A stretch of 64,000 nt of DNA from Nocardioides alpinus (GTDB lineage Bacteria; Actinomycetota; Actinomycetes; Propionibacteriales; Nocardioidaceae): contig NZ_FOKC01000014.1 of the NCBI RefSeq assembly GCF_900112035.1, forward strand, positions 1 through 64,000. Reading direction: 5' to 3'. This document shows positions 9,223-18,573 of this stretch, one piece after another. Within the stretch, counting starts at the first letter, position 1; every line of letters begins with the position of its first letter. A program made the position numbers and the translations under genes. The notes below the pieces were generated by a model. The model was not told where the DNA came from, did not search any database, and saw nothing but the letters and a program-made list of their open reading frames with translations.

Positions 9223-10904
9223 CCTCTCGCTTCCTGTCCGCACCTCGCGCCGGGTGGGAACCCACCGATACGCCGACCCGGGTTCTGCTCCTCCTGACCC
9301 TCGGCTACAGCGCGTTCTTGGTGTGGCTGAGCCACGACGCCTACTTCTGGGGGGACGACTGGACGTTCCTCCTTCGTAAGGGAACGATCCCCGGCGAGGC
9401 GATCGGAACCTTGATGGACCCCTACAACAGTCACTGGTCACTCGCACACGGGCTGACGTACCGACTGTTGTTCGAGATCTTCGGGATGAAGACCTACGTC
9501 CCGTGGCTGATAGTCCTGGTGGCGTTCCACGCAGTCATTGTCCTGTCCATTCACTACATCCTCCGACGCACCGGATGTCCCCGGTCCGTCGCACTTGGAA
9601 CAGCGCTGGCGATCCTGGTGACCGGGGTCGCCCCGGAAATGGTCGTCTGGGATGCCGCCATGTCCCACTCGGGTGCGCTCGCGCTGGGATTTCTGGCCCT
9701 GGCGGTCGTGGTCGGCACGGACGCTCGACGTGCCGGCCTGGTCGTCGCCGCGGCGCTGCTGTCCGTCGCGCTGATGTTCTCGGCAACCGGCATCTCGGTC
9801 GTAGTGCTGACGGCCGTCTTCGTGGCTGCGCAGCACGGTCTGCGCCGGGCCGCGCTGGTTGCCGGTCCGCCCATCGCGATGTTCGTGATGTGGCTCGTGG
9901 TCTGGGGGCGCGAGGTCTCGGGCGTGTCACGGACCTTCGATGGCGTGGCTGACGTCCCGAACTACGTCTTCGACGGGCTGACGAAGGTCTTCGGGACCGC
10001 GGTGGGTGTCCCGGGTGTCGGACCGGTCGTCGTCGTGGCCCTCATGATCAACCTGCTCACCGATCGTGACTCCAACCCTGCCCTCCGCGCGCTCGCGTGG
10101 TCCGGGCTGGCGGCCGCCGTCGCCCAGCTCGTCCTCGAGGGCGTCGGCCGACTGCAGATCGGTCAGATCGACGACAACCCCAATCGCTACGCCTACTTCA
10201 GCCTTGTGCTACTGAGCCCGGCTCTCGCCCTTGGGTTCGCACGGATCCTCCGGACGACGATCGAGCCGCGATGGTTGCCACTCGCCGGGGTCTCGCTGGC
10301 CCTCGTCGGCTACTCCCTGCACGGTGTGAGCCTCGTTCGCGAATACTCGGCGGGCTATACGGCGGTGTCGCGATCCTGGCTGGACCGTTTCGAGGGCATC
10401 ATCGCGAGCGCAGACGCGGGCCAGCGGCCGCTGGCCCAGTCGTACGATGACCCGGTCAACGGGGGCATCACGCAGGAACTGATCGCCAGTCAGGCCGTGC
10501 GTGCCGTACTCCCGGACGGCACGCCCTCGCCAGCCGACCGACTCGGCGCCGAGATGATGTTCAACGTGGGTGTCGGCACCCAGACGTACGACCTCTTCAA
10601 CCCGGCCTTCGTCGACCTCGCCTTCGGCTGGAACCGCGAGATCAAGAAGCTGCCCGGCTGCCAGACCTATGTCGCGACGGTTCCCAACCCGATGCTCCAG
10701 ATCGCGACCATGGATGGCATTGAGATCGGCGTCACCAGCGTCTCGACAGAGGTGACGACGCGCCTGGTGCGCGATGACATGGTCGCCGATGGGCGCATCT
10801 GGAATGTGCCCGCCGGGTCGATCCACATCGCGTCAACTGCGAAGGACGCAGTGCTGCAAGTGAGCTTCAATGCCGCGGGCGAGTACACCATCTGCAAGCA
10901 GTGA
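9219..10904 (+). CDS. Polytopic membrane protein, GT-C-type glycosyltransferase-like
   Basis: 561 residues starting at GTG 9219, which overlaps the previous stop as GTGA. About eleven membrane segments, then a C-terminal extracytoplasmic domain of about 130 residues. The first outside loop has AYFWGDDWTFL followed by NSHW, and acidic residues in the first loop are a feature of GT-C glycosyltransferases that use lipid-linked sugar donors. I cannot assign a named family or sugar. The position after an acyltransferase, and the cluster of other glycan genes to the right, support a role in building an envelope glycan. An in-frame extension to 9024 lies wholly inside the acyltransferase gene and is rejected. 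Confidence 0.65.
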   Translation: MTSRFLSAPRAGWEPTDTPTRVLLLLTLGYSAFLVWLSHDAYFWGDDWTFLLRKGTIPGEAIGTLMDPYNSHWSLAHGLTYRLLFEIFGMKTYVPWLIVLVAFHAVIVLSIHYILRRTGCPRSVALGTALAILVTGVAPEMVVWDAAMSHSGALALGFLALAVVVGTDARRAGLVVAAALLSVALMFSATGISVVVLTAVFVAAQHGLRRAALVAGPPIAMFVMWLVVWGREVSGVSRTFDGVADVPNYVFDGLTKVFGTAVGVPGVGPVVVVALMINLLTDRDSNPALRALAWSGLAAAVAQLVLEGVGRLQIGQIDDNPNRYAYFSLVLLSPALALGFARILRTTIEPRWLPLAGVSLALVGYSLHGVSLVREYSAGYTAVSRSWLDRFEGIIASADAGQRPLAQSYDDPVNGGITQELIASQAVRAVLPDGTPSPADRLGAEMMFNVGVGTQTYDLFNPAFVDLAFGWNREIKKLPGCQTYVATVPNPMLQIATMDGIEIGVTSVSTEVTTRLVRDDMVADGRIWNVPAGSIHIASTAKDAVLQVSFNAAGEYTICKQ

Positions 10905-10922
10905 CGGCCTCCGCCCATCCTC

Positions 10923-10941
10923 ACCACACCAGGTGTGTGGT
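10923..10941. terminator. Short hairpin between convergent genes
   Basis: A 7-bp perfect inverted repeat (ACCACAC with GTGTGGT) and 5-nt loop fill the 39-nt gap between the ends of two convergent genes (stops at 10904 and 10944). It is likely a bidirectional terminator. Confidence 0.5.
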
Positions 10942-10943
10942 CC

Positions 10944-11846
10944 CTACTTCTTGCGCCGCAGCCGGTCGACCGAGTGCAGAACCTTGTGAGCCAGCTCGTC
11001 GGAGATGCCAAGGCGACGCTTGACCCTGTCGTAGACGTCCAGCACAGTTCGGTCCGCGGCGATCGCGGCCTTCTTCGCGCGCCCCTCGTCGGGACGGGCC
11101 TGGTAGTTGGTCGACCTGCGCACGGGCGGCGCCGACTCCTCGGTGAAGTAGTACATCGCCAGGGACCTCCGGGCCATGTCGGGCGGGCAGGTCAGGCCGT
11201 CAGGGTGGCCGTGAAAGGTGTCGTCCGCGGTAGAGAAGACCAGCATCCGGTTGCCAGCGGGAGTGACTCTGGCGTGGCACGCGGTCATCTTCTGGTCCCA
11301 CAGCTCGAGCTTCCCGCCCCACTCGTCGTGCCACTCCTCGTTGAGGTAGAGCAGGATGTTGACCCGCCGCGCCCAATTCTCGTGGGTGTGGTGGGTGGTG
11401 AAGTCGGCGTGGATGTTGAGGTGACCACCACGCAGGGTCTGGTGGAGGCCGCCCCCGTCCATCGTGTAGTCGGGGATCAGGTCGTCGATCCCAGTCAGCT
11501 TCTCCAGGTAGGCGACGAACTCAGGCGAGCAGAACTCACGAGCGATGGCCTGCAAGCTGTCGGCCCACGTGTCGGGGTAGACGTTGCAGTACTTGGTCTC
11601 GTTGACGTGGAGGTAGCCCTTCCAGAACTCGTCCTTGATCCCCGGGAAGTCGCGCACGGCGGCCGCGAACGCGTCGGGGTGCAGTACGTCGTCGAGCACG
11701 ATGTGCGGGTAGGGCTGGGCGGTGCGGTAGGCCTCGGACGACGTCTCGAGGGCTGCGTTGAGGTTCGTCTGGTCGACGAGTTCCAGGGCGGTCTCCATGG
11801 CGCGCATCATGCCACCCCCCAGTCGGCCGAAGCGGCCCATCGCCAC
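10944..11846 (-). CDS. 2-oxoglutarate/Fe(II)-dependent dioxygenase (prolyl-4-hydroxylase-like fold)
   Basis: 300 residues. The facial triad is visible as HADF (His and Asp, around residue 145) and FHGHPDG (distal His, about 213), with RRSLAMYYFT (about 226) supplying the Arg that binds 2-oxoglutarate. The family hydroxylates proteins, amino acids or sugar-linked residues; the substrate is not known here. Two starts are reasonable: GTG 11846 with GAGAGAGG upstream, and ATG 11810 with GGGGGGTGG just before it. It is divergent from the GT2-methyltransferase gene, 121 nt apart, and sits inside a glycan-assembly region, so a role in modifying a glycan or glycoprotein precursor is possible (inference). 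Confidence 0.82.
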   Translation of the reverse strand: MAMGRFGRLGGGMMRAMETALELVDQTNLNAALETSSEAYRTAQPYPHIVLDDVLHPDAFAAAVRDFPGIKDEFWKGYLHVNETKYCNVYPDTWADSLQAIAREFCSPEFVAYLEKLTGIDDLIPDYTMDGGGLHQTLRGGHLNIHADFTTHHTHENWARRVNILLYLNEEWHDEWGGKLELWDQKMTACHARVTPAGNRMLVFSTADDTFHGHPDGLTCPPDMARRSLAMYYFTEESAPPVRRSTNYQARPDEGRAKKAAIAADRTVLDVYDRVKRRLGISDELAHKVLHSVDRLRRKK

Positions 11847-11967
11847 GAAATCTGCCTCTCTCGACGACGTGACGCCGCGAAGGCTACTGGCGGGTTACAC
11901 TCGCTCGGTTCATCCGCCGGTCACCTTCCGACGGCGGGTGTGATGAGTCCTGGTTGGAGGGAGAGCC

Positions 11968-13437
11968 GTGCAGTCGACCGAGGTGTCCGCGGAAGCGTCC
12001 GCCGGGCCGCGTCCGGCGCGAGTGGGCGTGCTGGTCGTGGCCTACAACGCCGCGTCCACGCTGGAGAAGACGCTCAACCGTCTGCCGGAGAGCTTCGTCG
12101 GAGCTGTCGACCATGTCATGGTCTGTGACGACGCCAGCATCGACGACACCTACGAGATCGGTATGCGCTTCCGCGACACGGCGCGGTTCCCGATCACTGT
12201 CGTCAAGCACGGGCGCAACCTCGGCTACGGCGGCAACCAGAAGGTCGGCTATCGCTGGGCCCTCGAGCACGGACTCGACGTCGTGGTGCTGCTGCACGGC
12301 GATGGGCAGTACGCCCCCGAGTGCATCGAGGACCTGGTCGCCCCACTGGTCAGTGGCGACGCCGACGCCGTCTTTGGCTCACGGATGCTCGACAAGGGCG
12401 GTGCCCGTGCCGGCGGCATGCCGACCTACAAGTACGTCGGCAACAAGGTCCTGACCCGCTTCCAGAACGCCCTCACCAAGCAGAACCTGTCCGAGTGGCA
12501 CTCCGGCTACCGTGCCTACCGCACCGATGCCCTCGCCGACCTCGACCTGTCGACCTTCAGCGACGGCTTCGACTTCGACACGGAAATCATCCTGGGCCTG
12601 ATCCGCGCTCGCAAGCGCATCATCGAGGTCCCGATCCCGACCTACTACGGTGACGAGATCTGCTACGTCAACGGCGTGAAGTACGCCAAGGACGTGTCCC
12701 GCGACGTGGTCCGACACTGGGCCAACGAGCACGGCTTCGGGGGTGGCGTGCAGTCGACGGAGTCCGACGAGTACGCACTCAAGGACGAGTACGGGTCACA
12801 TGCCGTCCTGCTCGAGTGGCTGTCCCGGCACGAGCCCGGCCGAGTGCTGGACGCCGGTTGCTACGACGGGCGCTTCGCCCAGCGAGCGAGAATGCTCGGC
12901 CACCACGTGACAGGACTCGACCGTCAGAAGCACGAAGGGGTGGCGGGGCGGGTCGACGAGTTCATCGAGGCTGACCTCAACCTCCCCCTCCCCCACGGCC
13001 TCGACGCGCAGTACGACGTCGTGATCGCCGGCGACATCCTCGAGCACGTCGTCGAGCCGCACCTCCTGCTGACCGACCTCTGCGCCAAGGTGCGCCCCGG
13101 CGGCGAACTGCTGGTGTCGGTGCCCAACTTCGGCCACTGGTATCCGCGTGGACGCATCGCCGTCGGCAAGTTCGACTACGACCAGCGCGGTCCCCTCGAC
13201 CGCGGCCACATCCGCTTCTTCACCCGCGACATGATCGAGCGGCTCCTCGCCGACTGCGGCCTGAGCATCATCGAGACCCGCATCGTCGGCACTCCCTTCA
13301 ACACCTTCGCCGACTCCTCGCAGGAGAACCTCGGAGGTCGGATGGTCCGTCAGGTCGAGCGCACCGACCGCGGGCTGGTCCGGGCCTGGCCCCGGCTGTT
13401 CGGCTATCAATTCCTTTACCGGCTGGAAGTGGCGTGA
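11968..13437 (+). CDS. Bifunctional GT2 glycosyltransferase / SAM methyltransferase
   Basis: 489 residues with two full domains. Residues about 20-250 are a GT2 (GT-A fold, dolichol-phosphate-mannose-synthase-like) domain: VLVVAYNAASTLEKTL, VCDDASIDDT and the metal-binding GDGQ. Residues about 275-480 are a class I methyltransferase of the Methyltransf_23 type: motif I VLDAGCYDGRFAQRA and later VIAGDILEHVVEPHLLL. There is no membrane segment at the end. GTG 11968 follows GAGGGAGAG. The stop overlaps the next start (GTGA at 13434). One enzyme could transfer a sugar to a lipid carrier and methylate a sugar or the product, but the substrates are inferred only. Confidence 0.85.
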   Translation: MQSTEVSAEASAGPRPARVGVLVVAYNAASTLEKTLNRLPESFVGAVDHVMVCDDASIDDTYEIGMRFRDTARFPITVVKHGRNLGYGGNQKVGYRWALEHGLDVVVLLHGDGQYAPECIEDLVAPLVSGDADAVFGSRMLDKGGARAGGMPTYKYVGNKVLTRFQNALTKQNLSEWHSGYRAYRTDALADLDLSTFSDGFDFDTEIILGLIRARKRIIEVPIPTYYGDEICYVNGVKYAKDVSRDVVRHWANEHGFGGGVQSTESDEYALKDEYGSHAVLLEWLSRHEPGRVLDAGCYDGRFAQRARMLGHHVTGLDRQKHEGVAGRVDEFIEADLNLPLPHGLDAQYDVVIAGDILEHVVEPHLLLTDLCAKVRPGGELLVSVPNFGHWYPRGRIAVGKFDYDQRGPLDRGHIRFFTRDMIERLLADCGLSIIETRIVGTPFNTFADSSQENLGGRMVRQVERTDRGLVRAWPRLFGYQFLYRLEVA

Positions 13438-15506
13438 CCTCGACCCTGTTGACCCGTCCGACCATCGACCACGTCCCGCCCTACGCCGACCGCCAGACCC
13501 GCATCCGCTTCGTCGCCACCGCGACGGGCCTCCTCGTGGGGGGCCTGGGCTACTTCCTGACCCTGCTCAACTACTCGACCGACATCGGGCGCGCGGCCCT
13601 CGCCGGTGGCTACTTCTCCAACTTCTTCGACGATCAGGCGCGGGCGCTCCTCGACGGACACCTCGACATGGACCCGCAGTCGCTGGCGATCGAAGGCTTC
13701 GTCCACGACGGAAAGACCTACACCTACTTCCCGCCGTTCCCCGCGCTGCTGCGACTGCCGGTGCTGATGACGACCAAGGAGTTCGACTACCAGCTCACGC
13801 TGCTGTCGATGGCGCTCGCCTGGGTCGTGCTGGCGGTCATGTCGACGAAGCTCATCTGGCTGCTCCTCGACCACATCGTCGAGGGAGAGCTCACCTGGCG
13901 CTCCGGCATCCTGGCCGGCACCTTCGTCGCGGGTGCGACCGGTGGCACGTTCTTGACCTATGACGCCAGCCTCCCGTGGGTCTACCACGAGGTCTACACC
14001 TGGGCGGTCGCCGCCGCGGTCGGCGGCATCTACTGGATGGTGCGCACCTGCTTGGCGCCGTCGAAGCACACCGTCTTCTGGCTCGCCGTCTTCGCGCTGG
14101 TCACCGTGGGCTGCCGTACGACCGAGGGCTGGGCGATCTGCCTCGGTGCGATCGGGCTCGGCCTCCTCGCGCGCTTCCGACCGTTCTCCGCCGAGCACCG
14201 GGCGTTGTGGTGGCGCATCGTGCTGGCCGGCGTCGGGCCCCTGGCCGCGTCCATCGCGCTCAACATGTACAAGTTCGACGCGGTCTACATGTTCCCCCTC
14301 AAGGACCAGGTCTGGACCCAGGTCAACGCCCAGCGCCAGGCCGCGCTGGCCGCCAACGACGGCACCCTGAGCGGTCCGCAGTTCTTCACCACGTCGTTCA
14401 TGGCCTACCTGCGCCCCGACGGGATCCGCTTCACCGACTACTTCCCGTGGATCACGCTTCCTGCCGAGCCGGCCAAGGCCTACAACGGTGCCTTCGTCGA
14501 CCAGGCCTACCGCACCGGCAGCGTCACCGGCTTCATGTGGATCTTCCTGCTGCTGATGGCCCTTGCCGTGGTGGTGGCCTTCTGGCCGGGGCGCAACGCG
14601 GTCGTCGCCAAGCTCCGCCTCCCGCTGCTCGCCAGCATCCTGTGCACCGGCGGCGTGATGACCTACGGCTACTACTCCACCCGCTACGCCAGCGACTTCG
14701 TGCCGGCGATGGTCCTCGGCGGGGCGATCGGCACCGCACTGCTGGCGATGTTCGTCGCCACGCGTCGCCGGTGGACGGCCCCTGTCACCGGCTTCCTTGC
14801 CCTCGGGATGATCTTCGCGATCTTGGCGCAGATGTCGATCGGACTCTTCATGGCCGCCTCCCTTCACCGCGGCGAACCCCTGCAGCGATACGTCTCGCTC
14901 CAGGCCGACCTCACCCCAGGCGCGCAGCGCGAGCTCATCAGCCAGATCGACGGGCTCCCCGAGGGTGGCAGCACCGACGATCTCGCCATCCGCGGCGACT
15001 GCGAGGCGCTCTACCTGCACACCGGCGACCAGTACGAGCCGTGGGTGCCGGTGGAGGAGCGCGACCGGGTGTGGCGCTTCCGCGAGACCGGACAGCTCGT
15101 GCCGGGCCGGATCCAGCTGCTGACGATCTCCGGGGCCCAGGAGCAGTCCGTGTGGCTCCAGCTCCGCGAGGACCGGCTGGCTCGCGGCATCCTGGTCAAG
15201 GGCAAGGAGGAGATCGAGGGACCCCTGTTCGAGATCCCCACGGACGGCGGTTTCGCCCTCGGCATCCGCAACCTCCTCGACCTGGGCTACTTCGAGATCG
15301 AGACGACTCCCGGTGGCGCCTTCGGCTACACCGAGTCCGTCTACTTCAACGATGACTGGGACTCACTCCCTGCCCTCGCCGAGCGCGCCTACGACGAGGC
15401 CGACCTGGCCGCGCACGGGCTGTCCGTCAGCCCGGAGCTCGGCCTGCCCATCCCGCTGTGCGAGCGGCTCGCCGACAACGCCGGACTGACGCTCAGCGGG
15501 GGCTGA
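13434..15506 (+). CDS. Large polytopic GT-C-like membrane protein
   Basis: 690 residues. About eleven membrane segments up to residue 475, then a C-terminal domain of about 200 residues outside the membrane. The first outside loop holds LLDGHLDMD and TYTYFPPFPALLRLPV, the pattern of GT39/GT83-like transferases that use polyprenyl-phosphate sugars, although I cannot name the exact family. The start overlaps the stop of the GT2-methyltransferase gene by 4 nt; a GT2 enzyme that makes a polyprenyl-phosphate sugar beside a GT-C enzyme that uses it is a common pairing. The next gene starts 2 nt after the stop. Confidence 0.68.
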   Translation: MTSTLLTRPTIDHVPPYADRQTRIRFVATATGLLVGGLGYFLTLLNYSTDIGRAALAGGYFSNFFDDQARALLDGHLDMDPQSLAIEGFVHDGKTYTYFPPFPALLRLPVLMTTKEFDYQLTLLSMALAWVVLAVMSTKLIWLLLDHIVEGELTWRSGILAGTFVAGATGGTFLTYDASLPWVYHEVYTWAVAAAVGGIYWMVRTCLAPSKHTVFWLAVFALVTVGCRTTEGWAICLGAIGLGLLARFRPFSAEHRALWWRIVLAGVGPLAASIALNMYKFDAVYMFPLKDQVWTQVNAQRQAALAANDGTLSGPQFFTTSFMAYLRPDGIRFTDYFPWITLPAEPAKAYNGAFVDQAYRTGSVTGFMWIFLLLMALAVVVAFWPGRNAVVAKLRLPLLASILCTGGVMTYGYYSTRYASDFVPAMVLGGAIGTALLAMFVATRRRWTAPVTGFLALGMIFAILAQMSIGLFMAASLHRGEPLQRYVSLQADLTPGAQRELISQIDGLPEGGSTDDLAIRGDCEALYLHTGDQYEPWVPVEERDRVWRFRETGQLVPGRIQLLTISGAQEQSVWLQLREDRLARGILVKGKEEIEGPLFEIPTDGGFALGIRNLLDLGYFEIETTPGGAFGYTESVYFNDDWDSLPALAERAYDEADLAAHGLSVSPELGLPIPLCERLADNAGLTLSGG

Positions 15507-15508
15507 CG

Positions 15509-16618
15509 GTGCGGATCGCCTTCCTCTCCTGGCGCGACACCACGCACCCGGACGGGGGCGGGTCGGAGGTGTTCGTCGAGGCGGTGGGGCGTGAGCTGGT
15601 GCTCCGCGGCCACGCCGTCACGCTGCTGTGCTCACGACACCCCGGGTCGGCCCCGCGCGACGACCTCGACGGCATACGACTGCGCCGGCTCGGCGGCCGA
15701 CTGACCGTCTACCTGTGGGGCTTGGCCTGGCTGGTCTGGCACCGCCGCGATGTCGACGTGGTCGTCGACGTGGTCAACGGCCTACCCTTCGCCTCACCGC
15801 TCGTACGCCGTAAGGGTGTCGTCGCCCTCGTGCACCACGTGCACGCCGAGCAGTGGCGCATCATCTACCCGGGGCTCGCCGGTCGCATCGGCTGGTTCGT
15901 GGAGAGCCGCATCGTGCCGTTGCTCTACCGGGGGCGGCCCTTCCTCACCGTCTCGGACGCCTCCGCCCGCGACCTGGTCGCGATCGGCGTCGACGCCGCC
16001 CGGATCACCGTCGTACGCAACGGACTGGTCGCCGTGCCGGCTGAGGTCGTGGAGGAGTCGCCGCTGCCGCGGCTGGCCGTGCTCTCGCGGCTCGTGCCGC
16101 ACAAGCAGATCGAGCATGCCCTGACAGTCGTCCACCGACTGTCCGCCGAGTTCCCGGACCTCCATCTCGACGTGGTCGGCGACGGCTGGTGGCACGACGA
16201 GCTCGCCACGGCTGCCGAAGCCCTCGACGTCACCGACCGGGTGACGTTCCACGGACACGTCAGCGATGCCCGCCGCGACCAGCTCGTGGGCGAGGCCTGG
16301 CTGATGGTCATGCCCTCGATCAAGGAGGGATGGTGCCTGGCGATCACCGAGTCCGGCGCGCAGGGCACCCCGAGCGTGGCCTACGCCGAGGCAGGCGGGG
16401 TGACCGAGTCGATCCGCGACGGCGTGACCGGTCGGCTGGCAGCGGACCTCGACGACCTCGTGGGGATCGTCCGCGAGCTGCTGACGGACCACACGACGCG
16501 GAGCAGGATGGGCGTGGCCGCGCGTCGGATGGCACGCACGCTCACGTGGGACACGTGTGCTGTGCGGGCCGAGGTGGTGCTCCGGGCAGCCGGAGCACCG
16601 AACGATCAGTCGCCGTAG
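15509..16618 (+). CDS. GT4 family glycosyltransferase
   Basis: 369 residues in a GT-B fold. The N-terminal GGGSEVF loop (about 17-23) binds the acceptor side; the C-terminal half has the GT4 donor site with SRLVPHKQIEHAL and an EX7E-like segment around SIKEGWCLAITESGAQG (about 270-287). GT4 enzymes are retaining and use nucleotide sugars. GTG 15509 is chosen because it starts the first beta strand (VRIAFLSW) and comes 2 nt after the previous stop; an upstream in-frame start lies within the previous gene. Its end overlaps the convergent small gene by 13 nt. It is the last gene of the 11968-16618 operon. Confidence 0.87.
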   Translation: MRIAFLSWRDTTHPDGGGSEVFVEAVGRELVLRGHAVTLLCSRHPGSAPRDDLDGIRLRRLGGRLTVYLWGLAWLVWHRRDVDVVVDVVNGLPFASPLVRRKGVVALVHHVHAEQWRIIYPGLAGRIGWFVESRIVPLLYRGRPFLTVSDASARDLVAIGVDAARITVVRNGLVAVPAEVVEESPLPRLAVLSRLVPHKQIEHALTVVHRLSAEFPDLHLDVVGDGWWHDELATAAEALDVTDRVTFHGHVSDARRDQLVGEAWLMVMPSIKEGWCLAITESGAQGTPSVAYAEAGGVTESIRDGVTGRLAADLDDLVGIVRELLTDHTTRSRMGVAARRMARTLTWDTCAVRAEVVLRAAGAPNDQSP

Positions 16619-16794
16619 ACGAGGATCTGCTGGCTGGCAGGGTTCTTGTCGGGGGTCTGGGTCTGGCTGTAGACCAGCCCGAAGAGCCCAAGTGCCGCGA
16701 GGAGCGCACCGACGAGCGCCGGGGCGAGGAACGTGGTGAAGACTCCGAGGAAGGTCATCCCGGACGTGGCCCCGGTGTTGCCCGTGCTGCTCAC
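16606..16794 (-). CDS. Small single-span membrane protein, DUF2613-like
   Basis: 62 residues with one membrane span (about 14-42) and a short polar tail ending in QILVYGD. GTG 16794 has GAGGGAG 8 nt upstream. Length, single helix and SQT...P tail resemble the actinobacterial DUF2613 family, whose Mycobacterium member lies beside the arabinosyltransferase gene aftD. Here too the gene lies 37 nt downstream of a large GT-C-like gene on the same strand, so it may be a small accessory subunit of that enzyme (inference). The family call is from memory of its pattern. Confidence 0.6.
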   Translation of the reverse strand: MSSTGNTGATSGMTFLGVFTTFLAPALVGALLAALGLFGLVYSQTQTPDKNPASQQILVYGD

Positions 16795-16831
16795 TGACGT
16801 CTCCCTCTGCTGAAAGTTACCGAGCGTTAGG

Positions 16832-18562
16832 TTACATGAACTGGCCGTTGGCGTCTCGTTCTCGGCGAGCCACGATGCGTGTCGCCGCGGCAGCCAGCGC
16901 CAGCCCCAGCGCCGCGAGGTGTGCCATCCACACGGACAGGCGCCTCACCCCCCAGACAGGGGCGTCAGGGATCACGGCGTCGGGGACCCGGTAGAGCTCG
17001 ACGAACTCACCGAGGCGGACCGGTTCGAGACCGCTGAGGTCGAGCTGCGCGGCCTCCTCGTCGTCGGGGTAGACCACGACCCACGAGACCCCCAGGGCCG
17101 GCAGCGTCTGCGCGGGCGGGCCTTCGTCGAGCGCCTCCCCGACCGCGGCCGCCAGGCGCCCCTCCCCCGGCACCAGCACGGCGCCCACCTGCAGCGAGTC
17201 GCTGGTGACGACCTCGGCGTCGAACATCCTTACGGCCGGGTCGGACGACGTCATCCCCGGCCGACCCCACGCGAAGGCGCGGTAGGCGCGCCACGGCAGG
17301 GTCACCACCAGCTCGCGGTCGTGGCCGGCGAGCAGGTCGGCCGTCGCCTCGAAGTCGGCGGGGAACACGACCGGGTGCACCGTCGGCCAGGTCCGGGTCG
17401 TGGCATCCGGGAGCAGGAGCACCGGCCCCAGTGCGACGACCAGCAGGATCGGCCAGCGGAGGTCGTTCGTCGCCAGGGCGCGCGAGATCCTCGCCGCGCA
17501 GGCTCCGAAGGCGGCCGCCACGAGGACGACCGCAGGCGCGAGCAGCTTCTGGGTGTCGCGGGCCAGCCCGGCGCCCGGCACCGTCTGCACCAGCCACACC
17601 ATCAGGTCGGCCCCCCACGATGTGGCTGCCGACAACGCCACCGCAGCCAGCACCCCCGAGAGCATGCACCAGCGCGCCAGGTCGCCTCCACCCCACACGC
17701 GGCGCAGCGCGGGCAGGCCGACCGCAAGGACCAGCACGACGGCGAGTGCGGCGACGGGCGCCCACCACGTCGTACGCGTCGCCGGCTCGGCGCCGGCGTC
17801 CCAGATCCCGCCCAGCCCGAGCAGCGCCACGACCGATCCGAACGGCGACTCCGTGTCGGGCGCGAAGGCGGCAACGCCGGAGGAGTCGGACACGGCGGCC
17901 GCGGGTCCGGTGAGTGCGGCGACCAGCCACGGGGCCTGGAGTGCCAGGCCGGCGCCGAGCAGCGCGGCGAGACGACGTAGGTGCGGCGTTGCGGCCGCGA
18001 GCAGCCCGGCGAGGGCGAAGAGCCCCCCGGTGGGGGTCAACGACGCCAGCGCGGTCCAGGCGATCGCCGCGGCCAGGTCGCCGCGTCGCCCGTCGCGGCG
18101 GTAGCGCATCGCAGCGTCGACCAGCCACGGCAGCGCGGCGCACCCCAGGAGGAGGGCCCACTGACCCATGGCGAGGCGTTCGACGACGAAGGCGTTCCAG
18201 ACGGCGAAGCCGGAGCCCGCCACCTGGGCCGTCCGACCCAGCGGCGCGAGGAGCCGCGCCACGCCCCACCCCAGGAGCGCGAGGCTCAACGGCAGGATCA
18301 GCCTCGCCAGCACTCCCCCGTCGACGAGGTGGGTGAGTGCCGCGACCACGGAGTCCACCGGCACCGCGCGCGGTGCGACGTCGCCGAGGCCCCAGGTGGA
18401 GTCGGTGAACGGCTGGCGCGGGACGAAGACGAGGTCCCGGGCCAGCGGATGCCCCGGCCGGACGAGCAGCGGGAGCACGAGCACCAGGGAGAGCGCAAGG
18501 GGCCACAGAGTGACGAGCCAGTCCTGCCACGGCCGACTGTTCCACCTGCGCGCCGGCACCAC
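16832..18562 (-). CDS. Polytopic GT-C-like membrane protein
   Basis: 576 residues, about twelve membrane segments, then an extracytoplasmic region (about 395-545) and a last membrane segment near the C-terminus. The first outside loop has LARDLVFVPRQPF and APRAVPVDS, with an acidic residue in the loop as in GT-C enzymes. I do not recognise a named family; a distant relation to AftD-like or mannosyltransferase proteins is possible, supported by the small DUF2613-like gene just downstream. GTG 18562 is 11 nt from the divergent methyltransferase start, so both genes share a very short promoter region. Confidence 0.62.
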   Translation of the reverse strand: MVPARRWNSRPWQDWLVTLWPLALSLVLVLPLLVRPGHPLARDLVFVPRQPFTDSTWGLGDVAPRAVPVDSVVAALTHLVDGGVLARLILPLSLALLGWGVARLLAPLGRTAQVAGSGFAVWNAFVVERLAMGQWALLLGCAALPWLVDAAMRYRRDGRRGDLAAAIAWTALASLTPTGGLFALAGLLAAATPHLRRLAALLGAGLALQAPWLVAALTGPAAAVSDSSGVAAFAPDTESPFGSVVALLGLGGIWDAGAEPATRTTWWAPVAALAVVLVLAVGLPALRRVWGGGDLARWCMLSGVLAAVALSAATSWGADLMVWLVQTVPGAGLARDTQKLLAPAVVLVAAAFGACAARISRALATNDLRWPILLVVALGPVLLLPDATTRTWPTVHPVVFPADFEATADLLAGHDRELVVTLPWRAYRAFAWGRPGMTSSDPAVRMFDAEVVTSDSLQVGAVLVPGEGRLAAAVGEALDEGPPAQTLPALGVSWVVVYPDDEEAAQLDLSGLEPVRLGEFVELYRVPDAVIPDAPVWGVRRLSVWMAHLAALGLALAAAATRIVARRERDANGQFM

Positions 18563-18573
18563 GGGGCCAGCCT

